Shown: positions 21,188-31,778 of the stretch, one piece after another
How positions within the stretch are numbered: position 1 is the first letter of the stretch
Layout: each line of letters starts with the position of its first letter
DNA from: Cercozoa sp. M6MM
Taxonomy: Eukaryota > Endomyxa: Ascetosporea
Length of the DNA: 64,000 bases
Reading direction: 5' to 3' (one strand)
NCBI GenBank assembly: GCA_040357565.1
Contig: JBDODJ010000002.1
Notes under the pieces: model-generated
Seen by the model: only the letters and a program-made list of their open reading frames with translations
Told to the model about the DNA's origin: nothing
Databases searched by the model: none
Made by a program: the position numbers and the translations under genes

Positions 21188-21990
21188 TCAAACAACATTG
21201 TCGACGCGTGTGCCGGATGGAATGGTGCCATCCCACTGCAGCGACGTCAGCGAAGGCAGCCAACTGCCGTTGCGCCGAGACAGCAGCATTGTGGCGTGGC
21301 CCCTGCAGGAGAAACACACATGCAGGAAGGAAAATGCGTCCGGATGTTCATAAACGATAAATACCATCCAAGCGAGAGAGAGAGCGCGCCCATGCTACGC
21401 GAGTCGCGGCTCACGGCAGCGTTGTCGCCTTCCACCCAAACGTGGTGTTTCGGCACATGCTGCGGCAGTATCTCGTCTGCTCACAATGAATGATTCAAAA
21501 ACCAAACTGAGTGAGCGAATCGTACCCTTGGGGTGCACTCGAGCACCGGGTGTTCCCACAACGCGCTTCACGAGTGCATCGCGGCCAAACGGGTCCAGCA
21601 TCACTAGAACTGAACCAAGTCGAATGTCTGGCTCCTACCGGCGGAAGGAACATACACACAAAAAACGAGAAACAACAAAAGCAAACGCAGAGTTACAGCG
21701 AACTCGTTCCACTTTTTCACAACGAGAACGTCGCCGTGTCGCAATTGCGGCTCCATTGACGCACCGTCCACAAAGAACAATTGGTACTGCACAGGCAGAG
21801 CAGCTCACATGGCACCTGAATGGGGGAGGAGACAGTCTACCTTGGACAGGAATCGCTTGTACAGCAGTCCACCAGCGCCGAACGTGAGGAGAAATGCGCT
21901 GCCGCGAGTGACAAACCGCACAGGCAAATCGCTTGCCTCGGCTAACGCGTGCGTCATGTGCGCGAACGGACGTCGAAGCATTGAAGACAC
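21188..21990 (-). CDS. Mitochondrial inner-membrane peptidase subunit (S26 signal-peptidase family, IMP1/IMP2-like)
   Basis: IMP peptidases remove sorting signals on the outer face of the inner mitochondrial membrane with a Ser/Lys dyad. The N-terminus at 21990 (MSSMLRRPFAHMTHALAEAS) is basic and amphipathic-looking, followed by one span, GSAFLLTFGAGGLLYKRF. The next exon gives YQLFFVDGASMEPQLRHGDV (about 21790-21730), with the catalytic Ser in GASMEP. Then VLDPFGRDALVKRVVGTPGA (21603-21545) carries the Lys in VKRVVG, and HHVWVEGDNAAVSRDSRSMG (21448-21385) carries the SRDSR box. The last exon reads GHATMLLSRRNGSWLPSLTS and ends at 21188 with TRVDNVV. Size, about 190-200 residues, suits the family. 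I cannot separate IMP1 from IMP2. It shares a 261-base upstream interval with the metaxin-like gene. Confidence 0.85.
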
Positions 21991-22251
21991 TATTTCTTTG
22001 AACTTTCAACAACTTGCTCTCGCGGAAGGGTTTTTCGTGCCAATAATCAGATTTTGATCGAGAGACTCGTCCGGCCGCGTTATTACCTTCGCTGACCACT
22101 AATAACCGCGGGTCAGCACGCTACACTAAGTGATAGAACACACTTGTGGGACCTTTGCACTTGGAGTGCCGATCCCTAGACATAAAAATAAACATTTGTG
22201 AATGCGCGCGTTTTCAACATTGCCTAGGTCTCGTACGCGCTAAATTGGGCG
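21991..22251. promoter_or_regulatory. Bidirectional promoter interval of two putative mitochondrial-biogenesis genes
   Basis: 261 bases separate the start codons of the inner-membrane peptidase (-) and the metaxin-like gene (+). No TATA box is evident. The short distance makes shared regulation likely, but this is inferred from layout only. Confidence 0.5.
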
Positions 22252-23686
22252 ATGATTGTTTTTGTGTCGCCACCCAAATGGCGTTTGCCGTGTAGTGATG
22301 CAGATTCTTTGGGCGCATTGGTATATGCAGGACCTGGCAATTTTGCGATGAGCGTTTTATCTCGTGTTTGGCTTCACAGATGGTGCTGAAAGCAGCAAAT
22401 GCGCAGTTTGAGATTCGGCATGTCGCCAGGTATCGGTTTTCTGTGTCACTGAGACTGTTTGTTGTAGCCCGTCAATTAAATAGCGAGAACGCGAAACCTT
22501 TCGGCGAAGCTCTTCCGTCGGTCGTGGTGAATGGCACCCGTTTCTGTACACTGCGTGGCGTGTTGCGTTTTTTAAAAACGACAGTCTCTTTCAAAGGTAC
22601 TGTATTGCTGATCGTGGTACTGTACTGTTATCACAATATACTTGATTAATTTGGTCTGCAGAGGAGCCAGACGCGAGGGGTGTGCTCGAAGACCTCCGAA
22701 ACCTGCGTCGCGGCACCTGCGACATCGTTGATGTCTCGGATTCGAAATACGCACATGATTCCGAAGATGCAGTGAGCGACCTCGACAAGTATGTCGACTC
22801 ACTGCTGACTCGGGCCACTCAAGTGATCAAACGCTGTGGCAGGTATGTCATAAGTTACGGCCGCTTTCTATGGTCTATGTTTTGTTGGTTTAACTTACTT
22901 TTTGCTCTTATCCCTGCAGTGTCTGGCGGCATTTTATTCTGGCAGAAATCTTGTTTTTGGTGGCGCGACCTGTCGAATGCAAAGTCACATGTGTGTTCCT
23001 TGGTTGTTTTGTACAACAAATCCCCGACTGTAAATTGTGTTTAATGGCGGTGCTGTGTTTGCTGCGTAGCGAAACTATACCGATACCCGGACTTGAGAGA
23101 TGCGACAGAGGCCGAAATTTCTGTGGTCACTTTAGTTTTCTTTCGTTCTTGACCTTCCCCTACAAGTGTGTTCTTCTGCAGGCGCAGTGCATGGCCGACA
23201 GCACCCTGGTCGAGGGTACAGTGCTGCCCTTTCCCGAGAAGCAGCAACCGCAAGAGCTGCATCAAGACATACAACACTTGATGCACCCTGCTCCAAGGTA
23301 GATCGTGCAGTTCCGTGATTTCAGTGTCTTTCACTGCCTAGGTGTTGTTGATGCAGCACATCGCTATCAAGTGTCGCCGCCATGTGTCTGTTCGGTGTTG
23401 CTCTTCTCAGTGTCGTTGCTACTACCGTATCTTTTCTTTTTCTGGATCGTTCTTTTTTCTAAGACGTGTGTTCCTACAGGTCGCGAGCGACGCGCGAATG
23501 GTGCGACGTGCGCGTGACATTGCCTCGAAGATTGTTGTAATTTTTTCCCACTGTTCCGCCTGCTTCTTTCGATGTCGTTTGTGTTCAAACCTGCAGTCCC
23601 AAACCAAGCAGATGCAGGCAGATCAGCGTCGAATGCGACGCGGCCCTAGCACTAAAAGCGTCGTTCATGAACGCGCCGTTCTATAG
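22252..23686 (+). CDS. Metaxin/SAM37-like outer mitochondrial membrane import protein (tentative)
   Basis: Metaxins and SAM37 are GST-like subunits of the sorting and assembly machinery. Exon 1 at 22252 reads MIVFVSPPKWRLPCSDADSL, then GALVY. This resembles the metaxin N-terminal pattern in which a W...LPS.D..CL motif opens the thioredoxin-like domain. Later exons give MVLKAANAQFEIRHVAR (22380-22430), AKPFGEALPSVVVNGTRFCT and LRGVLRFLKTTVSFK (22490-22595), matching the section in which the family has LP.L...G..... and then ....I...L. After that come LDKYVDSLLTRATQVIKRCG (22780-22841), WRHFILAEILFLVARP, KLYRYPDLRDATEAEI and QCMADSTLVEGTVLPFPEKQ (23180-23240), and a basic coiled-coil tail QTKQMQADQRRMRR. 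No C-terminal membrane anchor is visible. The family call rests on the N-terminal half. Confidence 0.45.
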
Positions 23687-24363
23687 GTTGGTCGCGATCG
23701 CCATTCTACTTCGACTTCGCTTGGTACGGGCAACTCGCGTTGCGTCGATGATATTGATCGCGAACGTATATGTGACCGACCGACAGTCTGCCATGGCGGG
23801 GCCAAATTACCACTTTTTGCCATAATTTGCCGCTTATTCTGAAACATTACACTTTTAACACGTTATTACAGCCAGTCAGAAGTATGGCGAGCATAAATGC
23901 ATTTAAGTGGTCAAATAGAAACCTACTATGTCAATACATGCCAGCGGGCGTGCCAAGGATCAAAGAAACGCCAGCTTGGGTCGTCTTTTCCAGCTGGGGT
24001 CGTCCCACTTTTCGACTCGATCGTAAACGTCGTTACTGCCACATATTTCTCAACCCAATTTACGAGCTTGGCTCACGCGACCAGAAGGCAAGTCAGCTCA
24101 TCTTTATACGAAATGAGTGGACATGGGTATGGTGTGTGCGTATGATCTTGTCGTGCAGGCCTCGCTTCTACGTGCGACTTCGTGTCATTAACTTTACGCC
24201 TGACGAGGTGCTTGGCCTTGCTTTTTCGCCAATATCACAGTATTCTTGGTGAGTGAGAGGTCATATAAATTTACAGCGCACATAAGTTACATGTAATTTA
24301 AAGATGTACGGGTGGGCATCTATAAAGATGTACAGTGCACTGAAGCAGAAGAGAGTATGCAAA
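23687..24363. other. Intergenic region; one uncharacterised open frame
   Basis: An uninterrupted plus-strand frame from 23827 to 24252 reads through without introns. It lacks recognisable motifs and matches nothing in this gene-structure style. A short near-repeat TT(C/G)GGTCGTC occurs twice around 23977-24004. I do not call a gene. Confidence 0.4.
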
Positions 24364-25050
24364 TTAGTAGACCGAGAGTTGGCTCGGGCGGTAGACGTCG
24401 TACGAATACTGACTGTACTGCACTTGTGCTGGCTGAGCAGTGAGCTGGTACAGCGGCTGCGAGCTTGAGGGGCCCCAACCAGCGGCGCTGAGTCCGTTTC
24501 GGCCGTTGGAGTAAACGGCCACTGGAGACGCCGGCGTGTATTGATACTGGTATCGATAAGCCGACACAGGCACTGGCGTAGAATTGCTCCAGGCTGCACC
24601 TGGAGCCCCAGGGTATTGGTATTGCAGCAGCTCACCACACGAGTAGCCAACGCCTCCGTATTGACTCGCGCGAGCCGAGCAGGGAGGTACTGCCGACGTC
24701 ACCAAGGGTATCGGCATCTGCAGCGGAACCTAGCAGGCGAATGGAAATTTGCGTAACATTCGATCCGACGAACACTTGCATATCGATCCTACAGTAGCTG
24801 CCGGTTTGTTGCTGTAGTTTTCGCGGCTCACCTGCTCGGCTCCCTCGGGAATGAGGGTGGCCACGGTGTCGTACGGTTGTGAGTTCGTAGCTCCTGTCCA
24901 ACAATGCAGTCGCGGCAATATTAAATATACAGCGAGAGCTATACAGTAAAGTATTTTACCGACACCGACACGCTGGTCGATTCGCGGAGACTGAGAGCTT
25001 GAAGCTGCTGCAGTCGCTGCGACAACTGCAATTGCCATCAAAACTGTCAT
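24364..25050 (-). CDS. Small secreted protein, Tyr/Gln/Ser/Pro-rich C-terminus, unknown function
   Basis: The start at 25050 gives MTVLMAIAVVAATAAASSSQ, a clear signal peptide. The second exon reads ATNSQPYDTVATLIPEGAEQ (about 24895-24835). The last exon (24735-24364) encodes a low-complexity stretch including SARASQYGGVGYSCGELLQY and a region rich in YQYQY, SSSQPLYQ and VQYSQYSYDV, ending RPSQLSVY. Exon 2/3 joining is uncertain because two frames stay open around 24830-24640. No catalytic motif is seen. It could be an extracellular matrix or wall-associated protein, but that is a guess from composition. Confidence 0.5.
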
Positions 25051-25550
25051 TTATTCAGTCTCTATTCTCGATATTGTCTCTTCTTGATGGTCACTACTAA
25101 TGAATCAAAGGTAGCAAGCAAACCGGGCGCCTGACGGCGGGATCATCAAAAGATGCGAAAGCTGCGTGCCACTTGACTATTTTTGCGTGGTTGCTGCGTG
25201 ACTAGGAACTTTCGCCGAGTCAGTCGAGGTTTCCCTTCGGCTCTCGGAGTCTCGGTTCAACGAAAGACTGTAGAAACCTGCAGCTTGTGTGTGTCAGTGT
25301 ACAGCTCTATACAAAACTGCCACGCCGCTGACCGGTTTCAGCGCAGTACATTTACGGCAGGCCTTATGCGTCAATTACTAGCGTAGTGGGGAGTTCAGAC
25401 CACTGAAAACCCAACAACCATGTACAGGATCCTACAGGCAGTTCCCCTGTAAGTCTTGGGGGTCACAAGAGTACGGTAAGCAACGAAAGTATCTGACGCG
25501 AAGTGAACGTGAAGCCAATGCTAGCGCTGCCCTGCTTGCGTTTCATCTAA

Positions 25551-27791
25551 TTACTCATGATCATCGTGATCACGTGGACGTGAGCCGCCGGCGCTGCTGT
25601 TTAGCTCATCGTGATCTGCGGGCCCGGTGCGTAGAGATTCGTGATGCGAGTGCTCGGCTTCATAGTCTGCATTGGCGGGAGCGCCGTCCGGGGTATCACT
25701 CAGATCACCAAAAGCCAGCGCGTCCGCCTCAAAATCATCCCGATCATCTTCTGGGTCATCTTCGTCCTCGTCCGCATCGTCGGCAACCTCAGCGAGCAAC
25801 GCGGCCTCGAGAATCGCGTTCAATCGCTCATCACCATCCTCGTCATCATCCCCATCGTTGTTGCTGCTGCTGATACTGCTGTTGTTGTTGTCGTCGTCAT
25901 CGTCGTTGTTGTTGTTGCCATCGTCGTCATTGTTGCCGTTTTCGTTGTCATCATTAATTTCTGTGTGGTTGGCGTCAGAGCTTTCAAAGTGGTGGTGCAC
26001 CACAGGCTGCATCACAATGTGTGCACTGCCTCCTTCCGATAGACCACTCAGATTGGACAACACGCTCTGCAGCACCGAGCCGAGGCCTGTGCAAGTACCT
26101 TCCAGCGGCTCACAACAAGGAAAGAAATAGAAGCCAACACACCAGGCAAAGCGGAGCGCGCAAGTTGTTGGAACATCTGTGGGGTGCTACTGCTTTCGCT
26201 GGTTTCGGTGTTAGTCGCCGTAGCACTGGATCGAGTTTCCGTACGAGGTTCCGCGCCGCTGTCGGTGGGAGGAGTGAAGTCCACCTGGTGCACCGTGTTG
26301 GACAAGGCAATGAGTGCGCCGCCGAGTTGCCGCATGTAGGACGCACTGTTACAAAGGGTATGCACCCACCAAAAAAAGCAACAGCTTATGGAGCAAGTAC
26401 ACGCGATCGGCTCGTCGTTTTGCAGCCACACGACGGTGCGAAAGTTGCGTTGGCGCCTCCTCTTCCTCCTAAGAAACGGTCCCATACAATCAGAAAGAAA
26501 TAGAGTTAAACACAGGAAAACACCTCGTCAGAGTCAACTTCTTGCTGCGGCTCTTCCGACTCGTTCTAGAAACAGCACAGATTTAACACAACATAGGAAA
26601 ACACAAAGAGGAAGGAGATCCAGGCTTACATCAAGGTGGAGCAGCTCGTTGCGCAACTGGCGGAAGTCGCTGTCGTTGCCGACGCGACCAAGCACGCGAG
26701 AGACCTTCGAAACACAAACATACACTGTCTGTCTGTGTTAAAATATCAAAAATGGATTTGCACCTGGTCCAGGAGACCGGCGACACGCCGACGACGGCGT
26801 TTCACTTGCGCTGCCGTGTGACCCGAGGACTGAGCAAGAAAACTTGGGGTGGGGGGGGGGCAGGAAGGTAAAGTAGAGGAAGGAAGTGGCAGTACCTGAT
26901 TGAGCAGGCGCACCTCGGCTGCCGTAGCTCGTGGACGACGCTGCCGGCGCACACCGGCGCGACGTCGGTATGTCCTGCGTACACTGTTAGCAAACACGTT
27001 ACAGCTGTTGAAAACCAAGCGTGTACCGCGCAATAGAGTCGTCCAACAAACTTGCCAGTGTGTTCCATGATCGCCGTTGCGCCGTGTGACTCTACATTAA
27101 ACAGGCAAGGAAAAAGGCAAAATCGTCAAAGGGTTGCCTGTCTTTATCAGGGTCCGCTTGCGTAGAATCTTACGCTGACCAAACGTGGTGTCGAAAGCTG
27201 AAAACTGGGCGAAAGACCAGCCGGCAGCGGACGCGCGCTCTGTTGAAACGAGCGCATCAGGGGGCTGCGTCGGAGTGAGCTGTACAAAGAGAGAATATTC
27301 ACAGAAAAGGCAGAGATCAGTAGCAGCGCCTTACCTACGAACTGCACCTCGCGGTGCCGAACTCGGTTCCGTCGATGCACGTGCCGAGGCACGAGCCTCT
27401 GCCGCTTGACGTGCTTCCTGCGATCGTGGGCGCGGCACGAGGTGCAATTTGTCACCACTTGAAATCCCAACCTCACCGAGCGGCGTTTCAGCATGCAAAC
27501 GACGGCCTTAAAAAAAAAAGTACCAACACTTGCCAAAACATGCTGTGCTGCGACACTGGTAGCTTTCGTGCACCTCTGAAGATAAGAAGCTGCCGTTCTT
27601 TAGGCCAGTCGGGCAACTTGCCGGCGACAATATCCATTAGATCACCCACATTAGCGCTGACCGGAATGTCCTACAGAATTTTAACAATCCGAAACGACGA
27701 TCAAAACATACATCATTCCAAACTGCAAACATACGACGTCCACCGGGTCTGCAGCCAAGCGTTTGACCGTAAGATGCAATGTTTCACTCAT
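25551..27791 (-). CDS. Ubiquitin-like-domain protein, BAG6/Scythe-like (tentative)
   Basis: The start at 27791 gives MSETLHLTVKRLAADPVDV. The next exon is DIPVSANVGDLMDIVAGKLP then DWPKERQLLIFRGAR (27665-27575), and another carries EVGISSGDKLHLVPRP (about 27470-27420). Together they form a complete ubiquitin fold (beta strand, helix, LIFRGR turn, GDKLHLV). Downstream exons encode an Ala/Arg/Ser-rich linker, NTLASLLDDSIAR, YRRRAGVRRQRRPRATAAEV and an arginine-rich helix around 26815-26760, an acidic Glu/Gln segment, then YMRQLGGALIALSNTVHQVD (26340-26280) and LARSALPGVLASISFLVVS. The C-terminus is an Asn/Asp/Glu tract followed by an acidic tail ending at 25551. An N-terminal Ubl, long disordered middle and Leu-rich C-terminal segments match BAG6-type ER/quality-control chaperones. 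No BAG domain was confirmed, so it may be another Ubl protein. Confidence 0.55.
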
Positions 27792-28122
27792 TTAACAAGC
27801 AGATTTTACTCTAGAGGTCTGTGCGCCGAGAATTCGAAAGTTCTGGTGTTGTGGCTCGCTGGGAGCCAAAAATATGAGCCAAAAGACTGATCGAAGGTCC
27901 CGGTGCCGGCAGGAATGCGCAGGTGCAGGCGCAGTCACGTTTGATATGGAACTGAGGGCATTCAATCACTGGCCAAATCGAGTGTTTTAGTTGCAGCGAT
28001 CAGAATCGACTCGGCGGGCCTCTGCCATGGGTGGCTCGTGCATCATGGGCGACGTGCACACTGTATTCGCGACCTGTACATGAGGTGTATGTGCCTTTGA
28101 ATGCGACGTTTGGGCTTAGAAA
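27792..28122. promoter_or_regulatory. Shared upstream region of the Ubl protein (-) and DGAT1 (+)
   Basis: 331 bases between divergent start codons. No recognisable core-promoter element. Parts of first exons or 5' leaders of both genes must lie here. Confidence 0.5.
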
Positions 28123-30066
28123 ATGCGACCGTCGCTGCTAAGCAGCGAGGCGAGTGCCACGCAGTCCGTAAACATGCGAGGCCTCGTCAACCTGGTCCTT
28201 CCCTTTCCCACATTTACCCCTTACCCCCCCCCCCGCGCGCACTGGGCCATGGTACGGTCGATTTTCCAGGCCGTGATCGTGGCAGGCGCTGCGTCACTTC
28301 GTTTGATCTGCGAGAACTTTTTGAAATATGGTACCCCCTCCCCGCCCCGCCCCCCCCACTTTCCTGTTCAGGTGATCCCCGCTTCCCTTCCAGGATGGTT
28401 GCTACCGTCGTTTGAGGTGTCGAAACTGGAGGCCGACAGTGACAATACGGGCGTATTGACGGCGTTGTCACTGCTGCCTTTGCTGTCGCTGGCACAGCTG
28501 CTGCTGGAAAAGGCTGTCAGCAGGGATACACCCAAGCTGCACCGGTTCGCCTCGATGTTGCACGGTTTTCTCGTGGCCGTACTATTGTGCTTCCCCCCTT
28601 CTACCAATTTACTCCCTTGTTACCCTATCTTACCCCTCCCGTCGCTAGGTCTGCGTGATCGGCACAAGTGCGATTGTTTGGCGTCGTCCGGCTCCTCTTT
28701 TGGTACTGCAACTTGTGGGAAGTGGGTAATACGGCAAGGGAGGTAAACGGGCCAGTAAGTGCGCAGAGTGGCGTGATGTGTATGATGACGGCGTTGGCAC
28801 ACGGCATGAAGATGGTGTCGTTCGCGCACGTGCACTGCGCCTCATCACACGCACTGCGACCGACGCTGCCCCAGTTGGCGGACTTCCTGTGCGCGCCGAC
28901 GCTGTGCTACCAGCCCTCTGTACACCCTGCTGTTGTTGTTTCTTGTTGTATGTCTTGTTATGTATTTTGTGCAGTATCCACGTACGCAGCGCGTGCGGTG
29001 GCGCTTCGTAGCGCGTCGACTGGCCGAGCTGGTCGTGTGCTACACGCTGATGTTCTTCATCTGGTTCCAGTACTACCTCTTTGTCCCACCCATCCTCTGC
29101 TGCCCTCTTATTCTGTTGCCCCGCTATTCTGTTGTCCCGATCTATCGTACCGTTGTGTTCAGGTACCTGCGACCAGTGGTGATGAACTCAATGTCGCACA
29201 TCGAGTGCGCTCTTAGTTGGCCGCCTCAAAAAGTAGCCTTTCCATTTTGACTTGCTGTGAGAGTAGCAGTACCAGTACCTACAAGTGCCTGTTGAACAAG
29301 ATTGTTTTTGTTGGTTGGGCAGTACGGCATTCCTGTGCCTGACTACGGCAAGTGCGTGCTGCGAACCTTCGAACGTCTGCTGAAAGTGGCGCTTCCGAAT
29401 CTCTGTTTTTGGCTGCTGCTCTTTTTCTCCTTCTTCCACTCGTACACCGTGTCTTCTCCCTTGCCCCTTAACACCTTGCTATTTCTCCCTTGTACCTCAG
29501 GTACCTAAACCTGGTAGCCGAGTTGATTCGGTTCGGCGACCGACAGTGGTACAAGGACTGGTGGAACTCTGCCGATCTCGGCGAGTACTGGCGCAAGTGG
29601 AATCTTCCAGTGCACAACTGGATGTATCGGCACTTGTACCGACCGGCCTTGCAGAGCGGCATGTCCTCCTTTGCAGCACAACTGTGTGCTTTTCTGTTAA
29701 GTGCTGTTGGTCATGAACTCGTCATCTCAATTCCGTTTCACGCCGTCCATGGTACCATTTCCCTTTTTTAAGGTAGATACCAGAGTGTTTTAACATGGAC
29801 ACTTGCAGCCTACGCTTTCGTGGCCATGCTTGCTCAGTTGCCTCTCATTCTGGTGCGTTTTCTTTTTCCTCTCTTTCACTGCTCTTTCACCGCTCTGTTG
29901 CTTTTAGCTCACGATGAAGCTGCGTGTGTTGATGCCGGGCCGGCGCGGCAAAATTTGGGGCAATGCCATCTTCTGGGTCAGCTTCGTGATCCTGGGACAA
30001 CCGCTGGCCGTGCTGATCTACACCTACGAGCGACTGCAGGTCGACCCGTCCAGCCTTGCGGATTGA
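28123..30066 (+). CDS. DGAT1: Diacylglycerol O-acyltransferase 1 (MBOAT family)
   Basis: DGAT1 makes triacylglycerol from diacylglycerol and acyl-CoA in the ER. The N-terminal exon reads MRPSLLSSEASATQSVNMRG. Successive exons supply membrane spans (LTALSLLPLLSLAQLLLEKA at 28450-28515 and VCVIGTSAIVWRRPAPLLVL at 28648-28707), GVMCMMTALAHGMKMVSFAH (28771-28830) and LAELVVCYTLMFFIWFQYY. The diagnostic box is DRQWYKDWWNSADLGEYWRK (29538-29597), followed by WNLPVHNWMYRHLYRPAL, the DGAT1/ACAT version of the MBOAT motif. The catalytic His lies in LLSAVGHELVISIPF (29695-29740). Terminal spans include NAIFWVSFVILGQPLAVLIY, and the protein ends QVDPSSLAD. About 450 residues, near the usual DGAT1 length. 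The N-terminal disordered region is short compared with animal enzymes. Confidence 0.9.
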
Positions 30067-30349
30067 CCGGACCTGTCAGACGTCATCCGTCGGTACGTAC
30101 GGTCGGGTACGTATGACCAGAATTTCCGCCCGGGCAACGAAACGCTACCTAGCAGTACGGTTTATAACCAACGTGAACAAAGCTGTTAAAACCCGTTGGA
30201 CTGTCGGAAATTTTTCAGTTAGGTTTACTACTATTTAAACAGTGCGTGCGTATACGCATGCGTACGAGCGAGGAACGAGGTTGAGGATGGTCGCCGCGCG
30301 TCATGGGCACATGTGCCGCTGAGTCGAGTTCCCAGTTTGTTCCGCCAGT
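30067..30349. other. Convergent intergenic spacer
   Basis: Between the stop codons of DGAT1 (+) and the tail-collar gene (-). Contains alternating TACG/GCGTA stretches around 30090-30115 and 30240-30270. No gene seen. Confidence 0.6.
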
Positions 30350-31363
30350 TTAGCTGTGGGCCGGGTAATCACCACTCATGGCAATAATGTAGGAGATGCC
30401 AAGAGAAGGCTGGTGCTTGTTCACTGTGACATCTCCGGTTGCCGTCAGTTCCACGGGTACCTAAAGATTGCGGAGTGTAATTCCCTCAGTGTACATACAG
30501 TACTATACAGTACCTCCACTGTCGTAGGAGCACCGGCGCCAACCGGCGTGACACCGGGAAACGTGTTGAGGTCCATCGTTTGAATACCCACGGCGTCAGC
30601 ACTGAGCCCGAGGACAACCATAACAAAATTCGATTGAGAGCAAAAGCAGCAAACTTACGGATCGGAGAAGCTTAGACCGGTATCGAGCAGAATACGACCA
30701 GGTGAGAAACTGCCTGCTCATCATCGGATGCAGAGCCATCTGCGAGGAACACAAGCTGAGCAGTCTGTACTTTGCGGGTTGGTGCTGGCGCTGGCAAACG
30801 CGACCTGCGGTGTGAACGCAGGAACTGCCGTAGCCGGGATATCAACGTCCAACGTCTGTTGGTTTGAGGAAACTTGCACTTGCGAGATCGACTCATCGAC
30901 TCCGAACTTAGCTCCAAGATACACGGCTACAGTAAACCAATATTGCCTTCGTCCACAGTAGGCCACATGGTTCATAAGCACAGTTTAACTAAACCTACGA
31001 TCCAGTCCGGGTGCAATTCCAGCTCCAACAGGGACGCGAGCGCGAAGATCCGGCAGACCAAAGGTGGAGACACCGTTGCCACCATACGTGGTGCCAAGAA
31101 TGCTGAAGAGTGCCTATTTTAGATACCTCGAATTGATCGAAATTTCGCAAGGATTGAATTCGAAGTGGTGTACCGGGTTGTCGTTGATTGGCAGGATCTG
31201 GCCATCACAGAACGCGTAGCCGACAGGCGCATAGTTACCTGCGAACAGCTTGATCTCTCCCTGCAAGGGAACATGCCAAGCACTTTATTTAAACAGTGCC
31301 TCCCCTCCGAAGTCACTGCAATGCGGCACATTGAAATTCAGTTCAACTCACAAGAATGGGCAT
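30350..31363 (-). CDS. Phage tail-collar-domain (microcystin-dependent-protein-like) protein with introns
   Basis: A four-codon first exon (MPIL, 31363-31352) joins in phase to GEIKLFAGNYAPVGYAFCDG (from 31260), then QILPINDNP. Exon 3 (31113-about 30998) reads ALFSILGTTYGGNGVSTFGL, then PDLRARVPVGAGIAPG. This is the canonical tail-collar sequence order: GEI.LFA...AP.G...CDGQ, ALFSLLGTTYGG.G...F.LPDLR.R. Later exons give YLGAKFGVDESISQVQVSSN, VDIPATAVPAFTPQVAF, DGSASDDEQAVSHL, LSADAVGIQTMDLNTFPGVT and finally TATGDVTVNKHQPSLGISYI, then IAMSGDYPAHS before the stop. The QPSL...YIIA.SG.YP ending is also typical. In bacterial relatives the central MP.H.H motif binds a metal; here VPAFTP has no histidine. 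About 215 residues, longer than the bacterial 170-180, by insertion in the variable middle. Family function in bacteria is unclear, beyond homology to tail-fibre collar proteins. Confidence 0.87.
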
Positions 31364-31778
31364 GTCTGGACGGTTCTCAAGGGAGCTTTCCTGGCGTAAG
31401 TGTAGGTTTTGCAAAGGGAATCCGGGTGCTGCAAAAGACCAATTATGGCGGTTCACCAACTCCCGGAATTCCACACGTGTTCCAATACACGAGAGTCGTC
31501 GATCGATCACCTGGGCCACTGATCGATCAGTTGGGTTATTGATCGATCACTTGCTACACGTGACTATTGGTACAGTTGACGGGAACACAGATGACATTGT
31601 TCGGTACAGTAAGTTTATTCATTCAACGGCTGCCTACTTTACCCCATAGTCAGGTCGATACAAGTACTGACAAACAACTTCAGTTTCGTTTTCGCTGTCA
31701 TGATGGATTGAAACAGTCCTAGCAGCACTGCGACTAAACAGAACAGAAATCTCCGAGGCTGCCGTCTGAGTGTTCCGT
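31364..31778. promoter_or_regulatory. Upstream region of the tail-collar gene with three GATCGATC palindromes
   Basis: Palindromic GATCGATC cores occur at about 31501, 31522 and 31541 (contexts CGATCGATCAC, TGATCGATCAG and TGATCGATCAC), about 20 bases apart. They lie 140-190 bases upstream of the tail-collar start. The TSEN54 stop lies at the other end, so these sites belong to the tail-collar promoter if they are functional. No gene here. Confidence 0.45.

Noticed and set aside
23827..24252. Uninterrupted 141-residue plus-strand frame
   Set aside because: No motif, no intron in an intron-rich genome, and composition unlike the neighbouring exons.
25574..26130. Plus-strand hydrophobic Leu/Val/Ile-rich frames resembling a membrane protein
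   Set aside because: They are the complement of the Asn/Asp/Glu-rich C-terminal exon of the minus-strand ubiquitin-like protein, which has consistent exon structure.
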